A stretch of DNA of 64,000 bases from an uncultured Lachnospiraceae bacterium (GCA_910583615.1 CAJTXP010000017.1:1-64000), one strand, 5' to 3'; shown: positions 28,201-36,114, counted from the first letter of the stretch. Translations and numbers: made by a program. The notes: generated by a model not told the origin, from the sequence alone.

Positions 28201-29546
28201 CCTTTAAATCAAAAGATAATGTATTGTTAATCATGACTTTGACAGGTATAATTGGCGATCCTCAAATTACAACGACTACAATTCCGGCAGCAGTAAAATA
28301 TGTTCCTTATGAAACGCTCATACAGAACAGCAATAAATATGACCGTATTGACGTTAAATATTCTGTGGTAGGCGGACAGGAAAAGCTTCCGGAAGGTATA
28401 GAGTTGACAGATCAGGGAAAACTGAAAGGAATGCCGAAAGAAACGGGAACCTTTGAGTTCATTATCAAAGCAGAGTATATAGATCAGGGGCAAGACTATA
28501 ATTTCAGAGAATCTGAAACCCAACTGGTTCTCGAAGTCAAAGACAATACGAATACAAACGTTTTTGCGGAATCAGACAGTGGATATTCATTGCAGGAACA
28601 TATTGGTGTAGAAACAAGCAAAGGAAGTAGCGATTTTTATCTGGAACAGATTGCGGACGCTTTGTTTGTGTCGGAAGGTTTTCATGATGATTTCAGGATT
28701 CTTTGGCTTAATGGTGAAGAACTGGTGAGAGGTGTGGATTATACAGACGAGTCGGGAAGTACACGTATTACAGTCCGGGCTCAGACAATGGAAGATAAAG
28801 CTTTAAAGACTGGAAATAATACGATTGCTGCGGAATTCCGTGTGGGGACTAATGATGATTTGAGATGTACTGCACAGAATTTCCATCTGGACAATATCAG
28901 TCTGGCAGAGAATGATACTCCTGCAATCGATACTGATCCAGGGACTGATAATAATCCAGGAGGAAATGAACACAATAGTTCCAACAACAATAATAATCCG
29001 GGAAGCAACGGTGGAAGTCGTGGTTCTGGAGGAAGAGATAATAATTCAGCGGACGGCGGCGGATCCGGAAGCAGAGTGGGCGTCGGCATCAGCACAACAC
29101 AGGCGACACTGGTGATGCGCATGGTGGACGCGGCAGGAAATCCTCTTCCGAACATGACGGTTGAGCTTCACTCTACTCCGAAGGTGACGCAGTCCAATGC
29201 GAACGGAATTGCGATTTTCGGCGGCGTGGACAGCGGCGCGCATACGCTTTACGCAAAGGATGCCGCAGGCAACGTGATTGCTTCCAGAAACTTTGAACTG
29301 ATGTTCGGCGATCAGACGCAGATCATCGGGGATCAGCTGACCGTGAAGGCCGGAGCCGCGTCGACGATCGGCGTTCAGCTCGTTGGAAACGAACTGAAAT
29401 TCTTAAGCCTGCAGGCGGGAGACGTCTACCGGGTGCTTCCCGCAGGCACCAATGATACTTCCAATGCAGGAGTATGGTTGCTTCTTTCCATGCTCATGGG
29501 CTGCATGATTCTTGGAATCGGCCTGCACTGGAAGAGAAGGAGATAA
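25212..29546 (+). CDS. Large modular membrane-anchored surface protein
   Basis: This 1444-residue protein starts with GTG at 25212, preferred over the ATG at 25221 because AAAGGAGG lies 8 nt upstream. Layout: signal peptide (about 1-28), acidic Ser/Glu stalk (30-195), a unique region with no recognised family (about 200-730), an (SEP)n hinge (about 736-752), a beta region (757-870), the same Ig-like/X2-like module as in the 16968 protein (about 1013-1230), an Asn/Gly-rich linker, the carboxypeptidase-regulatory-like domain ('VDAAGNPLPNMTVELHSTP', from 1301) and a C-terminal helix with KRRR. It is a paralogue of the 16968 adhesin in its C-terminal third. The last 500 bp are much more GC-rich than the rest of the gene. 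Confidence 0.85.
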   Translation: MRLMKKAIAFVMATALVVPSVTALADTPLQDDNYAVVSSEETSSEEILDKSGMSEETSEEEINNGYNSDGSMSGKSETETSELNEEELKEVQDNEDDVNENAVEKDGIETSETNENSSEICKDEEAGAVLEDINNSEEADGFEENENNSDEGTMVESEEDKKMSDDEKTDDLESEKGETVEGQENSEQKTLDELVWSDTDVIQFNTGNCVMGVMDEELSEYLDGFTEDESEFDPAVVLMEAFPEVKIWDMFDSEGNYTINIPEENPFFPYEVQFICDGETTNEWFLSPDDSVKVGGHTFSVSAYIDGTVPTQINMEVAGKMVAVYPEKKEFTNDGDGISPMSLIQLETGKLETSPVDLTSYTPIELTQVSMNCIFGEGQVSAENKIAWTIDGDDNYKITGSNDTINLSERTSSSSMKYLDMIVGNGNQLDDSGMRYRVPIRIRSSSSWLKAAVKTSSPSTITVSSCNYSDYSMDERNLDVSVSTDLLPDIVYIGLKIDESRFGNTNFSQIKVYEGNYQTASEAVKGTEITGKICNPGMTTTGTGYRINIEDENWVTFVSFNESGNVTGCLPFSLSVNHRGFSESTGWGLYQKLNDQFSSVDYKTRRRVYYYSNSDRNAWEEFQFQHQYDEYEIELTKDFPADRQYYYRKTYSRSGTGTGITSVSAAYLGVYLSMDEAIAAGAKDVKDELFGEGYLADYSKGVAYTYFVGENGASNQIVYHGYIKVKDYVEPKPVTPSEPSEPSEPSEPSEPEPPLAKGTGLRIRGVIGSDEKPLDPIYLVDSTRKVTTDSYGEDNFITILVDKNVDLTNLALEFDTDEKAKLFLDGDIEQKSGKSFLDYSKGAVHFSMTAEDETVKQRNYWIQIKKAVGGTGELYINSLADDKAAKTHVENGIIYSTREIMLDNYHGNIHDIWIANIGEEDIVDLSAQLDSDVIELDPYWALTEKQTLAGFNTVENATYGRDENGKEIIGELPNLAKIRLRAKDGVQKGTEISGTLTFKSKDNVLLIMTLTGIIGDPQITTTTIPAAVKYVPYETLIQNSNKYDRIDVKYSVVGGQEKLPEGIELTDQGKLKGMPKETGTFEFIIKAEYIDQGQDYNFRESETQLVLEVKDNTNTNVFAESDSGYSLQEHIGVETSKGSSDFYLEQIADALFVSEGFHDDFRILWLNGEELVRGVDYTDESGSTRITVRAQTMEDKALKTGNNTIAAEFRVGTNDDLRCTAQNFHLDNISLAENDTPAIDTDPGTDNNPGGNEHNSSNNNNNPGSNGGSRGSGGRDNNSADGGGSGSRVGVGISTTQATLVMRMVDAAGNPLPNMTVELHSTPKVTQSNANGIAIFGGVDSGAHTLYAKDAAGNVIASRNFELMFGDQTQIIGDQLTVKAGAASTIGVQLVGNELKFLSLQAGDVYRVLPAGTNDTSNAGVWLLLSMLMGCMILGIGLHWKRRR

Positions 29547-29582
29547 ACCTGTTTTGAAATAACAGATCAAGTGAGCTGAAGA

Positions 29583-29618
29583 GTCGCCGCAGTATTGTAT
29601 CATCTGCGGCGACTTTTT
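29583..29618 (+). terminator. Intrinsic terminator after surface protein gene
   Basis: A perfect 10-bp GC-rich stem (GTCGCCGCAG at 29583-29592 with CTGCGGCGAC at 29604-29613) is followed directly by TTTTT. It separates the adhesin block from the TPR/kinase block, although the next ribosome binding site starts only 14 nt later. Confidence 0.88.
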
Positions 29619-29643
29619 GGCAGTGTCATTCGGGGAGATAATT

Positions 29644-31419
29644 ATGAGCAGGAAAAAGGTTGGAATAATTTGTATCACAGTCGTTTTGATTTGGGTTTTT
29701 GCGAGTATTGGCATATTTTTTCAGAAATGGAATCAGCATCGGATATTAACAGAGAATCTTCAGCTGGGTGAGCAGTATCTGTTGGAAGAAGATTACGAAG
29801 CAGCCATCGTTGCATTTACAAAAGTGATAGAGACGGATCCTAAGTGTGTGGAAGGTTATACCGGACTGGCGGATATTTATCTGTTGCTTGGCGATTATGA
29901 CAAAGCTTTGGAAATTATAGAGAAGGGACAGGCAGAGACGGGAAATACAGAAGTGTTCGCTTCTTATTTTGAACGGATTGGAAACCGGACAGAGAATACA
30001 GAATTATCAGATTTACCAGAAGAGAAGATTGAAACACTCCTGAAATTTTTATATTATGAAGAAATTGGTAATGGATACGCATATGATCTGAAAAACATGC
30101 CGATTGAAGAGAGGGCCTGGTTGACGGCGCTGTGCATGTCAGATGATGTATTTGACCTCTGTACGGACCGTATGGAAATGCCGGAGCTTTCGGAAGACGG
30201 GATTCCTGCAGCTCCAGAAGAAAATGTTAATCGTTTTCTTGAGGACTGTACAGGAACAGATCTGGCAGGATATTTGTACGATGGCTCCGCTCCACTCATA
30301 AAAGAAGGCGAGATGATGGCTTTTGGCGGCGGAGAGTGGGGGACGGCATATCCTTTTGCACGGATTGAGGAGGTAAATGCTGTTGACAGCAATCATATTC
30401 TCCTGAATGGAACTGTAGGATGGGAGGGAGAGAGCGAAGAAACAGGTTACAGGTTCGAAGTGACAGAGGAAAGAACTTTTGAAGCGCTGTTGGAAAGAAC
30501 CGCTTCTGCCTATCTGGATGGATACACAATTATCAGTTTTCAATATAATTCTGAAGAGATTGAAAATGAAGATGAAGATGGCAGCATGGAAAGTCATGAG
30601 ACAGCAGAGCCTGAGGGCATCTCAGAAGAAAATCTTCGGAATATTTTTACAGAGTATACAGGCGGAGATCCGGTACTGTTTTATTGTGATGATTACGATG
30701 GGAACGGGACTTATGAGGCATTTGCTTTGTCAGGATCTGTAGATAATGAATATGAGGATGTTTATGAAGGAAATCTGTATTTTGTAGATCAACAGGGGAT
30801 ACAGGAGCTTTTAGAATGGGACGCTTACGTTCAGGGAACGGAATCCATAATGAATTTTGGAACTGAAAAGTATTTTGTGATTGGGAAATATTTTGCAACG
30901 GGAAATCTTTCTTATATATGGGGAGTAAAAGACAAAACTGTGTTTCAGCCGGAACTGTCGGGAAAGGGTATGAGTGTAAGGCAGACAGGAGAGAATACGC
31001 TGACGGTTATCTGTGATACATATGATGGAGAATATGATGAAACAGGCGATATGTATCTTGGACATACATGGAAACCTTATTATTTATACTGGGATGGAGA
31101 TTTTAAAGAATACGGCGGTATTTCAATCACTGAGGAACAGTTGATGGCCTGCAGAGGCGGACAGGATATCCTGGATCAGATCCATGCGCTGGGCGGAGAG
31201 ATTACAGATATTTTCTGGAGACAGAACGGAATTATTAATATCAATTATAATATAGGACCGAAACGTGAAAATGCGACTTTACTGCGTGAAGGTGATCGGG
31301 TACGTTTACAGAGAGCTTATGGAGAAGGAGAGATAGAAGATATAAGAGATTCCAGTTTTGAAGGATCATACGTAGAAGCGTTTATTCCAACGATTGCCAC
31401 ATATCCGGAAAGATTCTGA
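29644..31419 (+). CDS. Membrane-anchored TPR protein, unknown function
   Basis: This 591-residue protein has an N-terminal membrane anchor (about 5-25), a TPR pair ('GEQYLLEEDYEAAIVAFTKVIETDPKCVEGYTGLADIYLLLGDY' pattern, about 40-105) and a long C-terminal region of unrecognised fold, acidic in the middle ('ENEDEDGSMES'). The start at 29644 follows GGGGAG by 6 nt; a longer TTG reading from 29617 would begin in the terminator T-tract. Its TPR segment is close to that of the lipoprotein at 33764. The two flank the kinase at 31440 and are probably surface partners of it. The kinase gene follows after 20 nt. Confidence 0.75.
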   Translation: MSRKKVGIICITVVLIWVFASIGIFFQKWNQHRILTENLQLGEQYLLEEDYEAAIVAFTKVIETDPKCVEGYTGLADIYLLLGDYDKALEIIEKGQAETGNTEVFASYFERIGNRTENTELSDLPEEKIETLLKFLYYEEIGNGYAYDLKNMPIEERAWLTALCMSDDVFDLCTDRMEMPELSEDGIPAAPEENVNRFLEDCTGTDLAGYLYDGSAPLIKEGEMMAFGGGEWGTAYPFARIEEVNAVDSNHILLNGTVGWEGESEETGYRFEVTEERTFEALLERTASAYLDGYTIISFQYNSEEIENEDEDGSMESHETAEPEGISEENLRNIFTEYTGGDPVLFYCDDYDGNGTYEAFALSGSVDNEYEDVYEGNLYFVDQQGIQELLEWDAYVQGTESIMNFGTEKYFVIGKYFATGNLSYIWGVKDKTVFQPELSGKGMSVRQTGENTLTVICDTYDGEYDETGDMYLGHTWKPYYLYWDGDFKEYGGISITEEQLMACRGGQDILDQIHALGGEITDIFWRQNGIININYNIGPKRENATLLREGDRVRLQRAYGEGEIEDIRDSSFEGSYVEAFIPTIATYPERF

Positions 31420-31439
31420 CAGGAAAGGAGACAGAAGCG

Positions 31440-33608
31440 ATGGAAAAGGGCAGAAAACTGAATGACACCTATACGCTGATGGATGAAATTGGTTCCGGCG
31501 GAGGCGGAGTGGTATATCGGGCATATCATGAAAGACTTCGTGTCGACGTGGTGGTAAAAAAGATTAAGGAAAATGTTAAAGGTATCTTGGAAAGCCGTGC
31601 AGAAGCCGATATTTTGAAAAATATCAAGCACACGTATCTTCCAAGAGTCTATGATTTTCTGGAAATTGATCATGAAGTATATACTGTTATGGATTATATT
31701 CCGGGAAAGAGTCTGGATAAGGCATTGAAGGAAACACGTCGATTCCCGCAGAAACAGGTTCTGGAATGGGCGACAGAGCTTGCGGAAGCACTGGAGTATC
31801 TGCACAGTCAGAAGCCTCCGATTATCCACAGTGATATCAAGCCGGCCAATATCATGCTGACACCGGAGGGAAGAATCTGCCTGATAGATTTTAATATCTC
31901 TCTGGCGTTTGATAACAGTATGAAAACATCCACGGGAATCAGCGGCGGTTATTCGCCGCCGGAACAGTATGCAGATTTGTCATTCTATCAGAGATATGCA
32001 AAACAATTTGAAAGACAAAATACAGTGCAGGAAACAAAGACCATGTCTGTAGATCAGAGTACTGCCACCATGCAGGATGGGAAAGCTGGAAGGAAAACTG
32101 ACCGGGAGGCAGAAGAAACTGCGGTGGCACGGACAGTAAGAAATGTGGTCGGCAGCGGAGTCGATGAACGTTCAGACATTTACAGTCTTGGCGCAACCTT
32201 GTACCATCTTTTGACCGGAATGAATCCAGGGAATGATTTTGAGAAAATTGTTCCCATTGATCAGTGTGGGGCAGAGCTGAGTGAAGGATTTGTCCATATC
32301 ATAAAAAAGATGATGGAATTCGATCCGGATGACCGCTATCAGAACGGAGGGGAACTTCTGTATGCACTGCGAAATATTTATAAGCTGGATACAGAGTATC
32401 AGAATGATCAAAAGAGGAACAGAAACCGAAAAATACTGATTGCAGCGCTGTATCTGTCCGGTGCAGTAATTCTGGGAAGCGGCTGGGTTATCCGCCAGAG
32501 GGAACTGGACACAGAATACAATCGTAATATTGCGCAGGCAGAGGAATATCTGGCATCGGGAAATCTGGATGAAATGTCTGCAGTTTTGCAGGAAGCAATG
32601 CAGATTCGTCCTGAAAGGATGGAGGCTTATGCAGAGGAAGCACTTCGGCTCTATCACTCAGGAAGCTACGAAGACTGTATCAGTTACAGTACAGATATTT
32701 TGTTAAACCCGGTTTATCGGGTAAAGAATGAGACGGATGAAGCGATACTTGGAAATATTTATTATGTACTGGGAAACTGTTATATGGAAAAAGAAGATTT
32801 TTCCAACGCAGAACTGAATCTGAAACATGCAATCGCTCAGTATGGGCAGAACAGTCTGTATTATAGAGACTTTGCCATCTCTCTGGCAAAACAGGGAAAG
32901 ATCCAGGAAGCGGAAACTGCATTGGACACAGCAGTTTCTCTTGGACTGGGCGAAGATTCGATCTACATGGTACAGGGAGAGATTTCCTGTGCAAAAGGCG
33001 AATATGAAAAAGCGGAAGAACAGCTTCTTTGCGCAGTGTCTACAGCAGAAGAAGAGATATTACGAAAAAGAGCGGTCCTTCTGTGCGACCGGGTCTATCA
33101 GGAACTTGGGGTGAACTGGATCGATCAGGAGATTGCATTGCTGGAACGGGAAGAAAATCGTTTTGACAGCGCCGCTTCAGCCATGAATATTCGTGAACGG
33201 CTGGCAGATGCCTTTGTACGTAAAGCAGAATCAGAAGAAAGCGACAGCCATGAATATTATGAGAAAGCTGTTGAATGTTTTCAGTCTTTATATGAGAACG
33301 GATATGCGACCAGACAGATAATGGAAAATATTGCGGTTCTCTATGAGCAGATGAATGAATATGAGAAAGCGGCGGACATGCTGACACAGATGATGGAGAA
33401 ATATCCGGAAAGTTATGTGTGCTATAAGCGGTTTGCTTATCTGGAGGCAGATATCCAGCAGCATAAAAAGAATACAGATCGGGATTATCATAAAATGAAG
33501 GAATATTATGAACGGGCAAAAGAACTTTATGACAGTCAGGATAACGATCAGGAGATGGAGATGCTGGATCAGATGATGCTGGATTTGAAAGACGGAAACT
33601 GGCTGTAA
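31440..33608 (+). CDS. Transmembrane Ser/Thr protein kinase with external TPR domain
   Basis: The 722 residues comprise a Hanks-type kinase domain (about 8-300), a membrane helix (about 331-352) and an external TPR array (about 360-715, with units such as 'GNCYMEKEDFSNAELNLKHAI'). The glycine loop is GSGGGGVV. The catalytic loop is HSDIKPANIM with Asp132, and the metal-binding motif is DFN (150-152) rather than DFG; both features match the kinase at 14086, so the two are paralogues with swapped sensor domains. The juxtamembrane segment (about 185-235) is Thr-rich ('QETKTMSVDQSTATM') and may be autophosphorylated. Neither a phosphatase nor an FHA gene is nearby, so it may share those at 11.2-13.6 kb. 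Confidence 0.9.
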   Translation: MEKGRKLNDTYTLMDEIGSGGGGVVYRAYHERLRVDVVVKKIKENVKGILESRAEADILKNIKHTYLPRVYDFLEIDHEVYTVMDYIPGKSLDKALKETRRFPQKQVLEWATELAEALEYLHSQKPPIIHSDIKPANIMLTPEGRICLIDFNISLAFDNSMKTSTGISGGYSPPEQYADLSFYQRYAKQFERQNTVQETKTMSVDQSTATMQDGKAGRKTDREAEETAVARTVRNVVGSGVDERSDIYSLGATLYHLLTGMNPGNDFEKIVPIDQCGAELSEGFVHIIKKMMEFDPDDRYQNGGELLYALRNIYKLDTEYQNDQKRNRNRKILIAALYLSGAVILGSGWVIRQRELDTEYNRNIAQAEEYLASGNLDEMSAVLQEAMQIRPERMEAYAEEALRLYHSGSYEDCISYSTDILLNPVYRVKNETDEAILGNIYYVLGNCYMEKEDFSNAELNLKHAIAQYGQNSLYYRDFAISLAKQGKIQEAETALDTAVSLGLGEDSIYMVQGEISCAKGEYEKAEEQLLCAVSTAEEEILRKRAVLLCDRVYQELGVNWIDQEIALLEREENRFDSAASAMNIRERLADAFVRKAESEESDSHEYYEKAVECFQSLYENGYATRQIMENIAVLYEQMNEYEKAADMLTQMMEKYPESYVCYKRFAYLEADIQQHKKNTDRDYHKMKEYYERAKELYDSQDNDQEMEMLDQMMLDLKDGNWL

Positions 33609-33629
33609 AAAGTGCGAAAAGGAGAGACG

Positions 33630-33767
33630 ATGACTGCAGGAATGATGATTATGGGTATCGGAGCAGCGATTCTGGGAATGGCGTTTTTGATGATGGTGAT
33701 AACAGCAGTAACTGCTCCGGCCAGAAAGCGGAAGATAGAGCAGAAAATGAAGGAGATTTATGGATGA
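33630..33767 (+). CDS. Small membrane protein paired with second kinase
   Basis: This 45-residue protein has one membrane helix (about 3-28) and a basic tail 'RKRKIEQKMKEIYG'. AAAAGGAGAG lies 5 nt before the ATG, and the stop overlaps the ATG of the next gene (ATGA). It resembles the 52-residue protein at 13895 in size, topology, tail and position next to a kinase gene. It is too short to be called by length alone, but the ribosome binding site, coupling and paralogue support it. Confidence 0.7.
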   Translation: MTAGMMIMGIGAAILGMAFLMMVITAVTAPARKRKIEQKMKEIYG

Positions 33768-34852
33768 GGAAGAGAATGGATGGAATTGCAGGATTTTTAA
33801 CAGTTGCTGTTTTATTTTTGATCATATTACTTTTATTGACAGGTTGTGGAAAAAGTACGGATACAGTCGTAGACTGGAAGGAACAATATGATCTTGGCAT
33901 ACGGTATCTGGAGGAAGAAAATTATGAACAGGCAATCGTTGCTTTTACAGCAGCAATTGAGATTGATCCAAATCAGCCCGAAGTCTATGTGGCACGTGGA
34001 AGAGCTTATGTTCTTAGAGGTGAAACAGAAGAAAATCTGTCATTGGCGCAGGCAGATTACGAGATGGCGATAAACCTGGATGAGACATTTGCAGAAGCAT
34101 ATCTGGGGCTGGCAGATATTTATATCAGGAAGGGAGAATATGAAAGAGCGTTAGAAATCTTACAAGAAGGTCTGGAAAAGACAGGAGGAGATGAAAATAT
34201 TAAAAATAAAATTGCGGAAATAGAAAGCGGGAATATTACGGATTCTGAAAATAAAGTAAGAAAGGTATCGGGCTATGATGAGACAGGAAACTTACTCTAT
34301 TATTATGTTTATTTCTATAATGAAACCGGACAGATAAATCGTAAAATTGCATATGATAAAGATGATATGCAGACAGGGGATGTGAATGTCCTTTACGACG
34401 AGAACGGAAATTGTATTCAAGACTGGTGTAGTATGTTTGGGACAGGAGAAATAGTCGGAAGATGTATTCAGGAGTATGATTCGAAAGGAAATGTTATAAA
34501 AACTACAGACTATGATTTATACGAGGATACGTTTAGAGGATATCAAACTTATGAATATGATGATGCCGGAAATCTGATGCGATTTGATGAATATAATGCA
34601 ACAGGGAGAAAGTATTATTATCATATATTAGAGACAGATTCTGACGGAAATGAAATTGATTATGTATATACACCTGAAGGAATATTAGAAGATTATTCAA
34701 TTAATGAATATGATGAAAATAAAAATTTGATCAAAGGCAGCAATTATAATTCGGAAGGAATATTACTGGAATATTCAATTTATGAATATGATGATGAGGG
34801 AAACCAAATTAGTGAACATTATTATACTGAAGAAGCAGAAAGCGAAGAGTAA
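33764..34852 (+). CDS. TPR lipoprotein with YD-type repeats
   Basis: This 362-residue predicted lipoprotein has a hydrophobic signal ending in the lipobox LLTGC (lipidated Cys about residue 27). A TPR region follows (about 40-150, 'GIRYLEEENYEQAIVAFTAAIEIDPNQPEVY'), then a C-terminal run of tyrosine/aspartate-rich units such as 'YDETGNLLYYYVY', 'YDENGNCIQDW' and 'YEYDDAGNLMRFDEY', similar to RHS/YD or MORN-like repeats. It lies outside the membrane, where the kinase TPR domain also is. The TPR part is paralogous to that of the 29644 protein. The function is unknown. Confidence 0.75.
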   Translation: MRKRMDGIAGFLTVAVLFLIILLLLTGCGKSTDTVVDWKEQYDLGIRYLEEENYEQAIVAFTAAIEIDPNQPEVYVARGRAYVLRGETEENLSLAQADYEMAINLDETFAEAYLGLADIYIRKGEYERALEILQEGLEKTGGDENIKNKIAEIESGNITDSENKVRKVSGYDETGNLLYYYVYFYNETGQINRKIAYDKDDMQTGDVNVLYDENGNCIQDWCSMFGTGEIVGRCIQEYDSKGNVIKTTDYDLYEDTFRGYQTYEYDDAGNLMRFDEYNATGRKYYYHILETDSDGNEIDYVYTPEGILEDYSINEYDENKNLIKGSNYNSEGILLEYSIYEYDDEGNQISEHYYTEEAESEE

Positions 34853-34860
34853 AGATTAAC

Positions 34861-34889
34861 TTGAAAACGTTTTATCAACAGACTATAAT
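34861..34889 (+). promoter_or_regulatory. Promoter for the Uma2-family gene
   Basis: TTGAAA (34861-34866), a 17-nt spacer and TATAAT (34884-34889) lie 29 nt before the ATG at 34919. This near-consensus promoter marks the next gene as a separate transcription unit. Confidence 0.75.
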
Positions 34890-34918
34890 AAAAACCATCA
34901 AACATCAGGAGGGATACC

Positions 34919-35428
34919 ATGAGTCTTGATCTTCAAATCATGGACATGGCCGGGGGCCCGCCGGATCATTCAACCGTAATTACGAATTTTGTGAATATGG
35001 TTTACAATCAGTTGAAGGACAGTACCTGCAGGGTCTATCCGGATAATGTGCAGTACCGGTGGAAAATGCGTGACGGAAGCGAAAAAAATGTGATTCCGGA
35101 CGCCTCGATCAATTGTCAGATCAGAAGCAGAAAAGGCAACAGTTTCCTGAATGCTCCGCAGTTTGTATTGGAGGTTCTGTCTCCTTCCACTGCAAAATAT
35201 GACCGGACAGAGAAAAAAGAGATTTATCGGACGGAAGAAATTCCGGAATACTGGATCATTGACATTCCAGGACGCACTATTGAGATTTATGATCTGGATT
35301 ATGAAGGACAGGAACCACGATATTATCTGATGGATACCGTAAAAAGTGAAAACAGCGAAAATCTGCATCTGATTCATTTTCCGCATATCCGAATTGATTT
35401 TGAACAGCTGTTTGATGGAGTGGAATAG
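34919..35428 (+). CDS. Uma2-family (DUF820) putative nuclease
   Basis: This 169-residue member of the Uma2 / DUF820 branch of the PD-(D/E)XK nuclease superfamily is slightly short, at the N-terminus, for the family's usual 180-200. The active-site pattern is visible as 'VIPDASI' (Asp61), 'FVLEVLSPSTAKYDRTEKKEIY' (Glu85) and 'IPEYWIID'. Biological roles of Uma2 proteins are mostly unknown; many copies occur in cyanobacteria and some in Firmicutes. It has its own promoter and an AGGAGGG ribosome binding site, and converges on the toxin gene with only 16 bp between stop codons. Confidence 0.85.
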   Translation: MSLDLQIMDMAGGPPDHSTVITNFVNMVYNQLKDSTCRVYPDNVQYRWKMRDGSEKNVIPDASINCQIRSRKGNSFLNAPQFVLEVLSPSTAKYDRTEKKEIYRTEEIPEYWIIDIPGRTIEIYDLDYEGQEPRYYLMDTVKSENSENLHLIHFPHIRIDFEQLFDGVE

Positions 35429-35444
35429 AAATATTATTCTTTTG

Positions 35445-35762
35445 TTACCTGACAAGCCAGCTGTAATCCTTGCGGCAATCAAGGATATAATCCACATATA
35501 CCGTATCATCCTGGATTTGGTAAAGAATAAGATACCACTTTTCAATAAACATTTTGCGGTATTTATTTGGTTTGATATACAGTTCATCAAAAAAAGGGAA
35601 ACGCTGTGGCATCTGGGAAAGAGAATGCATAGAGGTCATAATCTCTTTCTTTTTTGCCGAAGCTGCCTGTTTGTTGACCTGTGCCATAAAGCGGATATGT
35701 GTTCCCAACATTCTTTTTGCCCTGTCGGAAACAACAACTTTGTATTTCCTGCTGTCTGCCAT
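35445..35762 (-). CDS. RelE/ParE-family toxin
   Basis: The 105 residues have the RelE/ParE fold signature: 'YKVVVSDRAKRMLGTHIRFMAQV' at the N-terminus and 'YRKMFIEKWYLILYQIQDDTVYVDYILDCRKDY' at the C-terminus. RelE-type toxins cleave ribosome-bound mRNA, while ParE types poison gyrase; the sequence alone does not decide between these. It is encoded 3 nt after the antitoxin gene in the same operon, the usual antitoxin-first order. Confidence 0.85.
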   Translation of the reverse strand: MADSRKYKVVVSDRAKRMLGTHIRFMAQVNKQAASAKKKEIMTSMHSLSQMPQRFPFFDELYIKPNKYRKMFIEKWYLILYQIQDDTVYVDYILDCRKDYSWLVR

Positions 35763-35765
35763 ATG

Positions 35766-36032
35766 TTATACCTCGGCAATGATTTCATCAAGATAGGCGT
35801 CAAGTTCGTCAAGAGTGCAGCCGCTTTTTCCTGCAATCCTGTCCTCCTCAATGGCCAGCAGTTCCTCACGGAGTTTAAGCATTTTTTCCCTGCGATTGTA
35901 AGTTTCGATGTCCATAACAACCAAATCTCCCTCACCGTTCCTGGTAAGAAAAATTGGCTCTGCGGTTTTTCTGCACATATCAGCAATCTCGTTGTAATTT
36001 TTGCGAATCGCTGCGGATGGACGAATATTCAT
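35766..36032 (-). CDS. Phd/YefM-type antitoxin
   Basis: This 88-residue protein starts 'MNIRPSAAIRKNYNEIADMC', the Phd/YefM DNA-binding N-terminus, with 'PIFLTRNGEGDLVVMDIETY' as the conserved core. The C-terminal acidic helix ('LDELDAYLDEII') is expected to wrap and neutralise the toxin. GGAGGTG lies 4-5 nt before the ATG. Antitoxins of this family repress their own promoter. Confidence 0.88.
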   Translation of the reverse strand: MNIRPSAAIRKNYNEIADMCRKTAEPIFLTRNGEGDLVVMDIETYNRREKMLKLREELLAIEEDRIAGKSGCTLDELDAYLDEIIAEV

Positions 36033-36076
36033 AATGACACCTCCTTGATTTGCAGAAGTAGTAGTATTTTATTCAT

Positions 36077-36105
36077 ATTATATTCATTTCATACAACAAA
36101 GTCAA
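36077..36105 (-). promoter_or_regulatory. Toxin-antitoxin operon promoter
   Basis: Read leftward: TTGACT (36105-36100), a 17-nt spacer and a perfect TATAAT (36082-36077), about 45 nt before the antitoxin ATG. ATTCAT occurs twice, 11 bp apart, across the -10 (36071-36076 and 36082-36087), a possible antitoxin operator. The insertion sequence ends 19 bp upstream of the -35. Confidence 0.8.
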
Positions 36106-36114
36106 CAGAACTGC

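Noticed and set aside
19931..29546. LPXTG sorting signals on the large surface proteins
   Set aside because: None found. Both modular proteins end with a membrane helix and basic tail only, and the repeat protein ends with binding repeats.
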